Shown here in pieces: positions 8,363-17,503 of a stretch of DNA of 64,000 bases. Each line of letters begins with the position of its first letter. Positions within the stretch are counted from its first letter, which is position 1. Source of the stretch: Candidatus Francisella endociliophora. GTDB lineage: Bacteria; Pseudomonadota; Gammaproteobacteria; Francisellales; Francisellaceae. Position numbers and translations under genes: made by a program. The notes under the pieces were generated by a model. That model did not search any database, had not been told where the DNA came from, and saw only the letters and a list, made by a program, of their open reading frames with translations. The stretch covers positions 1,674,001-1,738,000 of the forward strand of contig NZ_CP009574.1 of the NCBI RefSeq assembly GCF_000764555.1, in the 5' to 3' direction.

Positions 8363-9654
8363 AAAAATTTTACAATATTTGTATACTGTTTTTCTAAAAC
8401 ATCACTATGTGATTTAAAAGTTTTGATAGCACCAGAAGACATTTGATTATATATTTCAGCATCTTTAAATATCTTTATGATATTATCAGCAAGATCTTGA
8501 TGATTTTTAACTCTTGTTAGCGCTTTGTTTCTAAGTAATTCTTTTGATATTTGACTAAAGTTATATAAACTAGTGCCGCTTAGAATAGGTTTGGCTAATG
8601 CTGCAGGCTCAAGCATATTGTGACCACCATTTTCTATTAAACTACCGCCTACAAAAGCTATGTCGGAAATATGATATAAATTTAATAGCTCCCCCATGGT
8701 GTCTCCCAAGTAAACTTGAGTATGATCAAAAACTTCATTTTTATAAGTACTTCTCTTTTGGTAAGAAAAAGATTCTGAGGCAATAAGCTTTTCTATCTTT
8801 AAGAATCTTTCTTTATGTCTAGGAACTAGTATTAACAGACATTCAGGTATTAGCTTTAATACTTCTTTATGTGCTTGAAGAATAATTTCTTCTTCTCCAG
8901 GGTGTGTACTACCTGCTATCCATATAGGTCTATTCCCAAGGCTTTCTTTTAATGTTTTTGTTGTCGCACTTAAATTCTCGGGGGTGATCATGCTGTATTT
9001 GAGATTTCCAGTTACAGAAATTTTTTCTTTAGAAACACCTAGTGAAGCAAACCTTTTGGCATCTTTTTCTGATTGGGCACTGATTTGTGAAATATTACTA
9101 AATAAGAACTCTTTCCCAAAAGGTATTTTAGTGTAGTTACGTATTGAACGTTTTGATAATCTTGCGTTTGTTATGATAATGGGTATGTTTTCAGCGAAAC
9201 ATTTATTTAAGATATTTGGCCAAATTTCAGTTTCAATAATTAGCAGCATCTTAGGGTTGATTTTGACAAAAAAGCTATTTATAAAAGGCATGACGTCATA
9301 AGGTATATATACATGGTAAACATTATCGCATTTACCATAGAGACGCTTAACTACATCACTACCTGTAGGCGTAGTAGTAGTTATAACAAACCTTTCATTA
9401 GGATAGTTTTCAAGCAGTTTTCTAACCAAAGGTTCAGCTGCAACTGTTTCACCAACAGAAACTGAATGAATCCATATACAATCTTTAAGGCGTAACTTTG
9501 TTTGAGCAAACCTTTCTGACCATCTTTGTCTATAGTGAATATTTTTGAAGCTTCTTTTGAGTTTTTTGAGGTACACAATAGGTACATAAACAATAAAAAG
9601 ACTAGAATATATATGAGCTAGAAAGACATACAATATTTTTTTTAGATGTTCCAC
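8359..9654 (-). CDS. waaA: WaaA (KdtA), Kdo transferase
   Basis: Transfers Kdo from CMP-Kdo onto lipid IVA, the first step of LPS core assembly. The 431-residue GT30-family protein begins with a membrane-anchoring helix (about 7-27). The HSVSVGE motif (about 63-69) contains the glutamate proposed as general base. The second Rossmann domain has IWIAGSTHPGEEE near 245 and the FVGGSLIENGGHNMLEPA nucleotide-sugar motif near 335. Whether it adds one or two Kdo residues cannot be read from the sequence. Coupled to ispA by a four-base overlap. Confidence 0.94.
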   Translation of the reverse strand: MEHLKKILYVFLAHIYSSLFIVYVPIVYLKKLKRSFKNIHYRQRWSERFAQTKLRLKDCIWIHSVSVGETVAAEPLVRKLLENYPNERFVITTTTPTGSDVVKRLYGKCDNVYHVYIPYDVMPFINSFFVKINPKMLLIIETEIWPNILNKCFAENIPIIITNARLSKRSIRNYTKIPFGKEFLFSNISQISAQSEKDAKRFASLGVSKEKISVTGNLKYSMITPENLSATTKTLKESLGNRPIWIAGSTHPGEEEIILQAHKEVLKLIPECLLILVPRHKERFLKIEKLIASESFSYQKRSTYKNEVFDHTQVYLGDTMGELLNLYHISDIAFVGGSLIENGGHNMLEPAALAKPILSGTSLYNFSQISKELLRNKALTRVKNHQDLADNIIKIFKDAEIYNQMSSGAIKTFKSHSDVLEKQYTNIVKFL

Positions 9655-9751
9655 GCTTTTACCTAATAAAAGTTTAATTCTTTTGAGTTTGCTGCTGTAT
9701 TACATTGTAGCATACAACATAGAAATTATATAATATCAAGAGAATTTACTT

Positions 9752-10336
9752 CTATACATTTATAAGCTTTATCATTTCAGTTAAAGCTTTAGCTCTGTGG
9801 CTTATTTTATTCTTATATTCAGGTGAAACTTCTGCTAGTGTTTTTTTAAACTCGGGTAATACAAATATAGGGTCGTAGCCAAAGCCATTATCTCCAGATA
9901 ATTGTTGCGAGATTTCACCGTTCAAAAATCCTTGACAGATCGTTGGGGTAGGATCTAGTTCATGATTGATATATGCTAAAGCACAAACAAAACGAGCTTG
10001 TCTTTTCTGACTATCTTTTAGTTTCGTTAATAGTCTTTCTATATTGGCTATATCATTACCATGTTGTCCAGAGTATCTAGCAGAATATATACCAGGTTCA
10101 CCATTTAGTGAAAACACTTCAAGACCCGAGTCATCTGCTATAGCTGGTAACCCTGTATATTTGGAGCAATTTCTAGCTTTTATAATAGCATTTTCTATGA
10201 AGCTAAGACCTGTTTCATCTGCATCAGGGATATTAAACTCGGTTTGAGGGATTATTTTTACTCCTATTTGTTGGAAAATAGCTGTAAATTCGTTAATCTT
10301 ACCTTTATTACTAGACGCTAAAACTATTTCTTTCAT
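9752..10336 (-). CDS. rdgB: RdgB/HAM1-type dITP/XTP pyrophosphatase
   Basis: Hydrolyses non-canonical purine triphosphates (dITP, XTP) to monophosphates, keeping them out of DNA and RNA. I start it at the ATG at 10336, where the protein begins [13 protein letters not shown] and is 194 residues, the family length. An in-frame ATG at 10378 would add 14 residues without a better ribosome site. Motifs are SSNKGK at the N-terminus, [10 protein letters not shown] near 66, GYDPIF near 150 and SHRAKAL near the end. It is divergent from proC across 75 bases. Confidence 0.93.
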   Translation of the reverse strand: MKEIVLASSNKGKINEFTAIFQQIGVKIIPQTEFNIPDADETGLSFIENAIIKARNCSKYTGLPAIADDSGLEVFSLNGEPGIYSARYSGQHGNDIANIERLLTKLKDSQKRQARFVCALAYINHELDPTPTICQGFLNGEISQQLSGDNGFGYDPIFVLPEFKKTLAEVSPEYKNKISHRAKALTEMIKLINV

Positions 10337-10411
10337 TTGTCTTAGAATGTTTTTCTCTTGTAAGGGATATGTTATCATTTTTTATAATCAAATGCGTGTA
10401 AGGTGTATGGT

Positions 10412-11245
10412 ATGCAAATAAGTTTTATTGGTGGTGGTAATATGGCTGCTGCTATGATTGCTGGAATGGTTGCTCATGGGTATGATTCAAAAAGTATTCT
10501 AGTTTTTGATAGAAACAAAGAAAAGAAAAATGCTCTTGTTGAGAAGTATGGAATATGTGTTTCTGATTCAATATCTAGTACTGTTAAAGGTGCAGACATT
10601 TTAATTTTGGCAATTAAGCCTCAAAATATGGTTGAACTTATTAATGATATAAAAGCTCTTGTTAACAAAGATCAAATTATTGTTACAGTTGCTGCTGGAA
10701 TTGAAACTCAAGCATATGAAAAGCTTTTTGCAAAAGAGATATCTTTTGTAAGAACGATACCAAATACTCCGAGTAGTCTAGGATACGGGGCGACAGGTAT
10801 ATATTTTAATAATAATGTAAGTGATGATAGAAAAAACAAGATAATAGATATTATGAAGACAATGGGAGAAGTTGCTGTTGTTAATGATGAACGTGAGATA
10901 GATGTTATTGCTGCTATTGCAAGCTCAGGTCCAGCTTACTATTTCCAATTTATGGAGCACATGATAGAAGCTGCTGTAAATAATGGTTTAGATAAATCTA
11001 AAGCTGAAAAGCTAGTTATGCAAACTTGTTTAGGGGCTGCAAAAATGGCACAAAATAGTAATGAGGATATATCAACGTTAAGAAAAAATGTTACTTCTAA
11101 AAAAGGTATAACGTATGAAGCTTTAAATACGTTTGAATCTTTAGGGCTTGATAGTATTGTAAATAATGCAATACAAGCAAATATAAAAAGAGCTAAAGAA
11201 CTATCAAAAGAGTTTAGTGAAGCTATAGATAAATCAAGCTTTTAG
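10412..11245 (+). CDS. proC: ProC, pyrroline-5-carboxylate reductase
   Basis: Reduces pyrroline-5-carboxylate to proline with NAD(P)H. The 277-residue protein opens with the Rossmann motif FIGGGNMAAAM and contains the SSGPAYYF and LRKNVTSKKG signatures of the C-terminal dimerisation domain. I prefer the ATG at 10412, since AAGG at 10400-10403 is well spaced for it; an upstream in-frame GTG at 10403 lies inside that ribosome site. The gene could connect with the ornithine cyclodeaminase module further right, which gives proline by another route. Confidence 0.94.
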   Translation: MQISFIGGGNMAAAMIAGMVAHGYDSKSILVFDRNKEKKNALVEKYGICVSDSISSTVKGADILILAIKPQNMVELINDIKALVNKDQIIVTVAAGIETQAYEKLFAKEISFVRTIPNTPSSLGYGATGIYFNNNVSDDRKNKIIDIMKTMGEVAVVNDEREIDVIAAIASSGPAYYFQFMEHMIEAAVNNGLDKSKAEKLVMQTCLGAAKMAQNSNEDISTLRKNVTSKKGITYEALNTFESLGLDSIVNNAIQANIKRAKELSKEFSEAIDKSSF

Positions 11246-11272
11246 CTTAATGTTGTAATTTTAAATAAATAT

Positions 11273-11300
11273 TTGCTTTATGTATATTATGATGTATACT
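11273..11300 (+). promoter_or_regulatory. Candidate promoter of pmrA
   Basis: TTGCTT at 11273-11278 and TATACT at 11295-11300 are separated by 16 bases, 59 bases before the pmrA start. The -10 region sits inside an inverted repeat (GTATA at 11282-11286 and TATAC at 11295-11299) that could be an operator, possibly for autoregulation. Consensus match only. Confidence 0.42.
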
Positions 11301-11359
11301 TGATGATAATTATGTATTTTAAATGAAATTAAATTTCAAAAAATAAGAAAAGGTGAATT

Positions 11360-12046
11360 ATGAGATTACTATTAGCAGAAGACGATCTTAATTTAGGCGA
11401 AGGCTTATTAGAGGCGCTTCAAAAAGAAGGTTTTAATGTAAACCTAGTTTCTGATGGTGAAGCAGCACAAACGTTTATAGAGTCTGGATTGTATGATATT
11501 ACTATTTTGGATATTGGTTTACCAATTAAAACAGGTTTAGAAGTTCTTAGAAATGTAAGAAACAGAGGCGTTAAGATTCCTATACTTCTATTAACAGCTA
11601 GAGATGGTCTTGAAGATAGAATTAAAGGTCTTGATCTTGGTGCTGATGATTACTTAACTAAACCATTTGAACTTAAAGAGCTTGTTGCTAGAATTAAAGC
11701 AATTTCACGTAGAGTTGATACTAGATCAGGTAAAAGTGTCAATGAAGAAATTAGATTTGGTGATTATAGTTTTAATCCAAGTTCTGAGACAGTAACAAAA
11801 GATGGTGTGATTATACCTGTATCTAAAAAAGAATTGGCATTGCTTGCAATATTGGTTCAAAATGCAGGTAGGGTTGTTCCTAAATCTCAATTACTAGAAG
11901 AAGTTTATGCTACAGATAAAGAAATGGATACAAATACTCTTGAAGTCCATATGCATAATCTAAGAAAAAAAATTAACATCCCTAACTTTATTCAAACTAT
12001 TAGAGGGGTTGGTTACTTTGTTCAGAAGGATAGAGTAATTAAGTAG
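11360..12046 (+). CDS. pmrA: OmpR-family response regulator PmrA (QseB-like)
   Basis: A 228-residue two-component response regulator. The receiver domain (1-115) has acidic residues Glu7-Asp8-Asp9, the phospho-acceptor Asp51 in ILDIGLP, Thr79 and Lys101. The DNA-binding winged helix (about 130-222) ends with IRGVGYFV. No histidine kinase lies next to it, consistent with the orphan PmrA of Francisella, reported to be phosphorylated by a kinase encoded elsewhere and to act with MglA/SspA on pathogenicity-island genes. It is followed after 4 bases by lepB, so the regulator probably shares a transcript with secretion and RNA-processing genes. A clear Shine-Dalgarno (AAAAGGTG) precedes the ATG. 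Confidence 0.93.
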   Translation: MRLLLAEDDLNLGEGLLEALQKEGFNVNLVSDGEAAQTFIESGLYDITILDIGLPIKTGLEVLRNVRNRGVKIPILLLTARDGLEDRIKGLDLGADDYLTKPFELKELVARIKAISRRVDTRSGKSVNEEIRFGDYSFNPSSETVTKDGVIIPVSKKELALLAILVQNAGRVVPKSQLLEEVYATDKEMDTNTLEVHMHNLRKKINIPNFIQTIRGVGYFVQKDRVIK

Positions 12047-12050
12047 TTCT

Positions 12051-12914
12051 ATGGAATTTATCAACTATCTTCTAAACTTGGGCTTTACTTTTTGGCTTTT
12101 GTTTCTGACTATAGCTAGTGGGATTATCTACGCTATAGATTATTTATTTTTTCAAAAATCAAGATTAGCTGCTTATGCAGATCAATTGAAAGGTTTGTCT
12201 AAAAAGCAGAAACGCCAATTTTATAAAGATAATGGCTTAAAAGCTCCTTTTATAGCTGATCAAGCTAGATCTTTATTTAGTGTTTTCATAATAGTTTTTT
12301 TTCTAAGAACGTTTTTCATAGGTAACTTTTTGATACCAACAGCATCAATGACTCCGACTTTGCCTGTTGGAGATTTTATTTTTGTAAATAAGACAGCTTA
12401 TGGAGTAAGGGCCCCATTTACAAATCAGACTTTTATAAAAGTAGGTGAGCCAAAACGTGGTGATATCGTTGTGTTTCACTTTCCCGTTAATCCAAGTGTT
12501 GATTTTGTAAAAAGAGTTGTTGGGTTGCCTGGCGATGTAATTTCTTATAAAGATAAAATGCTCACTATAAATGGTAAAAAGCTTGAGTATACCGATTGTG
12601 ATAGAGATGCGATGAATTATTATAATCAATCACTAGCTAGTGGTAGTGGCGATACTGTCTGTACAGAAAACCTTGATGGTGTAAAGCATCAGGTTGATTG
12701 GATAGAAGCTGTAAAAGGTACTGATTTTGAAAACTTAAAAGTTCCTCCTGGTCACTATTTTGTTATGGGTGATAATCGCGATAATAGTGAGGATAGTCGC
12801 TACTGGGGATTTGTGCCGGAAAAAGATCTTGTTGGCAAAGCAAAAGTTGTTTGGATGAGCTGGGATAAAATTGATAAAAGAGTTCGTTGGAGCGAGCTAG
12901 GTAAGGTCTTTTAG
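12051..12914 (+). CDS. lepB: LepB, type I signal peptidase
   Basis: Cleaves signal peptides from exported proteins at the periplasmic face of the inner membrane. The 287 residues have two N-terminal membrane helices (about 8-31 and 73-92). The catalytic Ser99 lies in TASMTPTL, the general-base Lys154 in FVKRVVGLPGD, and the GDNRDNSEDSRYWG box is near 240-253. The stop is only 4 bases before the rnc start. No good Shine-Dalgarno is visible, suggesting translation coupled to pmrA. Confidence 0.95.
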   Translation: MEFINYLLNLGFTFWLLFLTIASGIIYAIDYLFFQKSRLAAYADQLKGLSKKQKRQFYKDNGLKAPFIADQARSLFSVFIIVFFLRTFFIGNFLIPTASMTPTLPVGDFIFVNKTAYGVRAPFTNQTFIKVGEPKRGDIVVFHFPVNPSVDFVKRVVGLPGDVISYKDKMLTINGKKLEYTDCDRDAMNYYNQSLASGSGDTVCTENLDGVKHQVDWIEAVKGTDFENLKVPPGHYFVMGDNRDNSEDSRYWGFVPEKDLVGKAKVVWMSWDKIDKRVRWSELGKVF

Positions 12915-12918
12915 ATAA

Positions 12919-13611
12919 ATGGTTCCTGAATATTCTCGATTATATAAAATTCTTGGTTATAGTTTTAAAGATTATACTCTTTTAATTAGAGCATTAACTC
13001 ATCGCTCTAAAACTAAAAAAAATAATGAAAGATTAGAATTTCTCGGTGATTCAGTTTTGGGATTTGTAATTGCTGAAGCTTTATATAAAAAGTTTCCAGA
13101 TTTAGCAGAAGGAAAACTTACGCAAATAAGGTCAAGGCTTGTTAAAGGTGCTACGTTAGCTCAGTTAGCATTAAATTTCAAAATGGATGAATATGTGATT
13201 TTAGGTGCAAGTGAGCAAGGTGGTCATAAAAAAGAAAAGATCTTGGAAGATGTTTTTGAAGCTGTAATAGGAGCTATTTATTTAGATAGTGATTTTGCAA
13301 CAGTTAAAAAGGTTGTCTTGAACTGGTATGAGATTGTAATAGCAAAAATTAACTTAGATGATGTCAAAGTCAAAGATAATAAATCTAAGCTTCAAGAAAT
13401 ACTTTTACAGAATGCTTTTAGTTTGCCAGAATATGAAGTAGAAAGTATAGCTGGTAAAGAGCATGAGCAGGTTTTTACAATTGTAGCTATTTCTAAAGAA
13501 TTAGATATTCAAGTAAAAGCAGAAGGAACATCAAGAAAAAAAGCTGAGCAAAAAGCAGCACAAAAGATGTTAGAAATATTATCTCAAAAAGGTTTTCATG
13601 AAAAAAAATAG
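12919..13611 (+). CDS. rnc: Ribonuclease III
   Basis: Double-strand-specific endoribonuclease for rRNA and mRNA processing. The 230 residues hold the RNase III signature ERLEFLGDSVLG (37-48) with catalytic Asp44, the second acidic cluster EDVFEAVIGAIYLD (about 112-125) and a C-terminal double-stranded RNA-binding domain ending KKAEQKAAQKML. The end overlaps the truB start by 14 bases. The lepB-rnc pairing is standard in proteobacteria; era is not next, as it would be in E. coli. Confidence 0.95.
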   Translation: MVPEYSRLYKILGYSFKDYTLLIRALTHRSKTKKNNERLEFLGDSVLGFVIAEALYKKFPDLAEGKLTQIRSRLVKGATLAQLALNFKMDEYVILGASEQGGHKKEKILEDVFEAVIGAIYLDSDFATVKKVVLNWYEIVIAKINLDDVKVKDNKSKLQEILLQNAFSLPEYEVESIAGKEHEQVFTIVAISKELDIQVKAEGTSRKKAEQKAAQKMLEILSQKGFHEKK

Positions 13612-14506
13612 ACTAAATTTAAATGGGGTAGTCGTCGTTAATAAGGCTAAAAGTCTTAGTTCTAATAAAGTTTTACAACAATTAAAATATCTTTTCAATG
13701 CACAAAAAGCTGGTCATACAGGAACACTTGATCCTATGGCAACAGGAGTTCTTCCAATTTGTTTTGGTAGGGCAACAAAAATTGCACAATATCTTTTGGA
13801 TTCAGATAAAGAATATATTGCTACTATTAAGTTGGGAGTTGAGACAGATAGCGGTGATGCAGAAGGTACAATTATTGCAGAGAGCGGTAATATTCCAACA
13901 TTATCAAAAGAGTTAATTGAAGAAACCTTAGAGAAGTTTCGTGGAGAAATATCACAAGTTCCACCAATGTATTCAGCTTTAAAATACAATGGTCAACCAC
14001 TTTATAAATTAGCTAGAGAAGGTAAAATTGTTGAAATAAAGCCTCGTAATATAGCTATATATGAATTAGAGTTATTGAGTTTTGAGAAAGATACGATACG
14101 AGTAAGAGTTAAATGTTCAAAAGGTACTTATATTCGTAGCTTAGCGATTGATATAGGTAAAGAACTTGGATGTGGTGGACACCTAATTGAGTTACAAAGA
14201 ACTCAAAGTGGTCCTTTTAATTTAGACCAAGCTTTTGAGTTGGAACAATTAAAAGATTTAAGTTTAGAAGAAAAAATTGCTAGTATAGCTAGTATAGAGA
14301 GTGTGTTTGTAGATAAGCCAATATACACTCTTGAGGAAAATGAGAAAGAGGATTTATACAAAAGAGGACTTTTTGCTGATAAACCGAACCTAGATGGTAC
14401 GGTGAGAGTATATGATGATAATAAATTCATTGCTATAGCAGAGTTTGATAATGGTAAATTAATAAGTAAAAAAATGTTTGATCAAGGTATATTGATAAGT
14501 GAGTAA
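13598..14506 (+). CDS. truB: TruB, tRNA pseudouridine-55 synthase
   Basis: Makes the conserved pseudouridine 55 in the T-loop of tRNAs. The 302-residue protein has the catalytic Asp45 in GHTGTLDPMATGVLP and the later KCSKGTYIRSLA motif (about 168-179). The C-terminal part (about 240-300) is a PUA-like extension. The start lies inside the last codons of rnc, and the stop overlaps the rnr GTG start, so the run is tightly coupled. Confidence 0.94.
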   Translation: MKKNRLNLNGVVVVNKAKSLSSNKVLQQLKYLFNAQKAGHTGTLDPMATGVLPICFGRATKIAQYLLDSDKEYIATIKLGVETDSGDAEGTIIAESGNIPTLSKELIEETLEKFRGEISQVPPMYSALKYNGQPLYKLAREGKIVEIKPRNIAIYELELLSFEKDTIRVRVKCSKGTYIRSLAIDIGKELGCGGHLIELQRTQSGPFNLDQAFELEQLKDLSLEEKIASIASIESVFVDKPIYTLEENEKEDLYKRGLFADKPNLDGTVRVYDDNKFIAIAEFDNGKLISKKMFDQGILISE

Positions 14507-16802
14507 ATACAACATACAAAACGATCCTAATAAGGATCTTGAAGCACAAAAATATGAAAATCCAATTCCTAGCAGGGATGTGATTTTAAAATATATAAGA
14601 GATACTAATCTTCCTGTTAGTATTGAAAATATAGCAAATGCACTTGAAATAGTTAAGAAGAACCTTTTTGATGGTCTTGTTAATCGATTAGGTGCAATGG
14701 TTAGAGATGAGCAATTAGAAAAAGATAAATCATACTATAGTCTGCCAGAAATGGTACCTATTTATATAACATCCAAAGTTACTTCAGATAGAGATTCTCG
14801 ACTGGAATTATTTAGTCATACTTTAAATACCAAAGTAGGAATTTCATCACATCAAGCAAAAATGGTGATGGTTGGTGATGAAGTAACAGCAAAAGTGCTT
14901 GGAATAAACAAAAGAGGCCGTATTGAGGCAGAAATTAAATCTATAGTTTCAAGGGCGCAGAAAACAGTAACTGGATATTATTATAAGAGTTTTGATTGTC
15001 ATTTTCTGAAGCCTATTAGTAAGAATATGCCAAATGATATTGTCCTATTACCACCTAAGCAGAAAATAGAGCATAATTCTTTAATTGAGGCAGATATAAT
15101 AGTTCAGCCAAGTGTTAATAATGCTGCAGTGGCTAGATTCAAGCAAGAAGTAGAAGCAGTATCTCCTGTTAAAGAAGCCATGATGATGGCAACTCAAAAG
15201 TATGATTTAGTTGAAGAGTGGAGCAAAAAAGCTCTTAGATATTTAGATAATATCTCTGATGATGTAATTGTCGGTAATAGAGTTGATTTAAGAAGTAAGC
15301 ATTTTGTCACGATTGACGGTGAAGATGCTAAAGATTTTGATGATGCAGTATATGCTCATAAAACTAAAAGTGGTAGCTGGAAACTATATGTTGCTATTGC
15401 AGATGTATCAAACTATGTTGAAAAAGATTCTGGCTTAGATTTAGATGCTAAACGCCGTTCGACATCGGTATATTTTCCTGGTTATGTAATTCCAATGTTA
15501 CCTGAGAGATTATCGAATGGTTTATGTTCATTAAAGCCTAATGAAGATAGATATTCTCTTGTTTGTGAGATGAATATTTCTAAAACAGGTAAGCTTTCAA
15601 GATATAAATTCTACTCAGCTGTAATTAATTCAAAAGCTAGGCTTACATATACAGATGTAGCTAACCTTTTAGAAAAGAAGCAAAATACTATAGTTGAGAA
15701 AACTCCAAAGCTAGTTCCAAATATTTTTGACTTATATGATTTGTATAAAGTATTACATGAAGCAAGAGCTGAAAGAGGTGCGATAGATTTTGATACTGTA
15801 GAGACACAAATCATATTAGATGAACATAACCATATAGACTCAATTATACCTAGACATCGTAATGATGCTCATAGATTGATTGAAGAGTGTATGCTTGTAG
15901 CCAATGTCGCTGCAGCTAAATTCACAATTAAACATAAGAAAACATCGCCATTTAGAGTTCATAGTGAACCTAAAGAAGACAGAATGGAAACACTTAAAAA
16001 GTACTTATCTAGGCATGGAATACATCTTGCTTATGGTAAAGATGGAAAGGTTACACCAAAAGCCTTAGCTGAAATGCTAGAGAGTATTAAAGATCGTCCA
16101 GACTATGATGATATTCAGATGATGACTCTTCGTAGTATGAATCAAGCAGTTTATAGTATAAATAATGATGGACATTTTGGCTTAGCATATAATGAATACA
16201 CACATTTTACATCGCCAATTCGTAGATATCCTGATTTAGTAGTACATAGAATTATTAAGTCAATCATTGGTGAGTATGAACATGGCGGTGCTGATTATAA
16301 GCCTTCTGAACTATCAAATATTTGTGAGAATGCTTCAGATCAAGAGAGAAATGCAGATGGTGCTTCAAAACAGGTAGAAAATTGGTTGAAGTGTTACTTT
16401 ATGCAAGATTATATTGGTCATGTATTAGAAGCTCAGATTAAGCATGTTAATGGTTTAGGACTGTTTGCAGAGCTAAAAGATATGTATATCGAAGGATTAA
16501 TACATGTATCAGCTATTCCTGGCGATTATTATATTTATGATGAAACTAAAGATATTCTGATTGGTAAAAGAACTCATAAAGTTTATAAAATTGGTCAAGA
16601 TATAACTGTAAGGGTTGTTCGAGCAGATTTAGAAAGGATACATATTGATTTTGAATTATATGATCCTCGAAGCAGTAAACCTTTTAATGAAAATGCTTCT
16701 GAAAGACCTACTGCTAAAAAACCTAAGAAAAATAAAAAAGTTAAAAAGAAAAGATCTAGACGTAGAAGAAAAAATAAAGATAAGTCAAAAGATAAGGCTT
16801 AA
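14499..16802 (+). CDS. rnr: RNase R (VacB), 3'-5' exoribonuclease
   Basis: Processive hydrolytic exonuclease that degrades structured RNA and takes part in quality control. The 767 residues show an N-terminal helix-turn-helix-like region, two cold-shock OB domains (about 85-230), the RNB catalytic domain from about 265 with the Mg-binding DAKDFDDAV motif (about 276-284) and a C-terminal S1 domain (about 645-730). The tail is very rich in Lys and Arg. The start is a GTG overlapping the truB stop; it gives the expected N-terminus. Confidence 0.94.
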   Translation: MSKYNIQNDPNKDLEAQKYENPIPSRDVILKYIRDTNLPVSIENIANALEIVKKNLFDGLVNRLGAMVRDEQLEKDKSYYSLPEMVPIYITSKVTSDRDSRLELFSHTLNTKVGISSHQAKMVMVGDEVTAKVLGINKRGRIEAEIKSIVSRAQKTVTGYYYKSFDCHFLKPISKNMPNDIVLLPPKQKIEHNSLIEADIIVQPSVNNAAVARFKQEVEAVSPVKEAMMMATQKYDLVEEWSKKALRYLDNISDDVIVGNRVDLRSKHFVTIDGEDAKDFDDAVYAHKTKSGSWKLYVAIADVSNYVEKDSGLDLDAKRRSTSVYFPGYVIPMLPERLSNGLCSLKPNEDRYSLVCEMNISKTGKLSRYKFYSAVINSKARLTYTDVANLLEKKQNTIVEKTPKLVPNIFDLYDLYKVLHEARAERGAIDFDTVETQIILDEHNHIDSIIPRHRNDAHRLIEECMLVANVAAAKFTIKHKKTSPFRVHSEPKEDRMETLKKYLSRHGIHLAYGKDGKVTPKALAEMLESIKDRPDYDDIQMMTLRSMNQAVYSINNDGHFGLAYNEYTHFTSPIRRYPDLVVHRIIKSIIGEYEHGGADYKPSELSNICENASDQERNADGASKQVENWLKCYFMQDYIGHVLEAQIKHVNGLGLFAELKDMYIEGLIHVSAIPGDYYIYDETKDILIGKRTHKVYKIGQDITVRVVRADLERIHIDFELYDPRSSKPFNENASERPTAKKPKKNKKVKKKRSRRRRKNKDKSKDKA

Positions 16803-16808
16803 AATATC

Positions 16809-17456
16809 ATGAATGAGCAAAAAATCAAATCAAGATACCTATTGATTGTGATGTTACTGGTTACAGCTAAACTAATGTGTAATCCTTTGTTTATGAATAG
16901 GATTGAGTTTAATTTCTTTGGTTATGATTTATTAATTACCCAATCAGCGTTTACCTACGGATTAGTGTTTGTAATGACAGACTTATGTGCTGCTGTTTTT
17001 GGTTTGAAACAAGCGTATATAGTTATATTGTTGGCAACTCTTATGGATGGCTTATATTCATTTGGCGTTTATTCCGTATCATTTTTTGCGATGCCAGAAA
17101 ATATAGGAGAAAATTACCAAGCGGCTATACATGCAATACATACTTTATCTCACCCAACAATTCTTCTATTTACAGGTGGAATGATTGCTTCAATTATTAC
17201 CTATATGGCAGAAGTTACATTGTTTAGTATGTTATTTAAGAAGGTATTTAAAAATAATCTATTTTGGTCTTCTGTTGTAGCTATCGCAACTACTATACTT
17301 TTGCATAATCTAGTTTTATATCCTATAGCAATAGATGATAAAGCTAATTTATGGAAGTACTATTGGGGTAATTTCTCATTAGATATGCTTTTTGTGATTA
17401 TTTATACTTTTATTTGTAATTTGTTCTTTAGAAGAAACCAAATCAAAGAGAGTTAA
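16809..17456 (+). CDS. Membrane protein of the VUT/YhhQ family (queuosine-precursor transporter-like)
   Basis: A 215-residue integral membrane protein with about six helices. The YGLVFVMTDLCAAVFG stretch near 50-65, with an Asp in a membrane segment, is typical of the YhhQ/VUT family, in which E. coli YhhQ imports the queuosine precursors preQ0/preQ1. It starts 6 bases after rnr, which together with truB gives a tRNA-modification flavour to the neighbourhood. Family assignment is moderately secure; the transported compound is inferred. Confidence 0.7.
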   Translation: MNEQKIKSRYLLIVMLLVTAKLMCNPLFMNRIEFNFFGYDLLITQSAFTYGLVFVMTDLCAAVFGLKQAYIVILLATLMDGLYSFGVYSVSFFAMPENIGENYQAAIHAIHTLSHPTILLFTGGMIASIITYMAEVTLFSMLFKKVFKNNLFWSSVVAIATTILLHNLVLYPIAIDDKANLWKYYWGNFSLDMLFVIIYTFICNLFFRRNQIKES

Positions 17457-17503
17457 GAAGCTTCGAGTCTATTAAATATCTTTATTATCAGTATATTAAG
17501 CTT

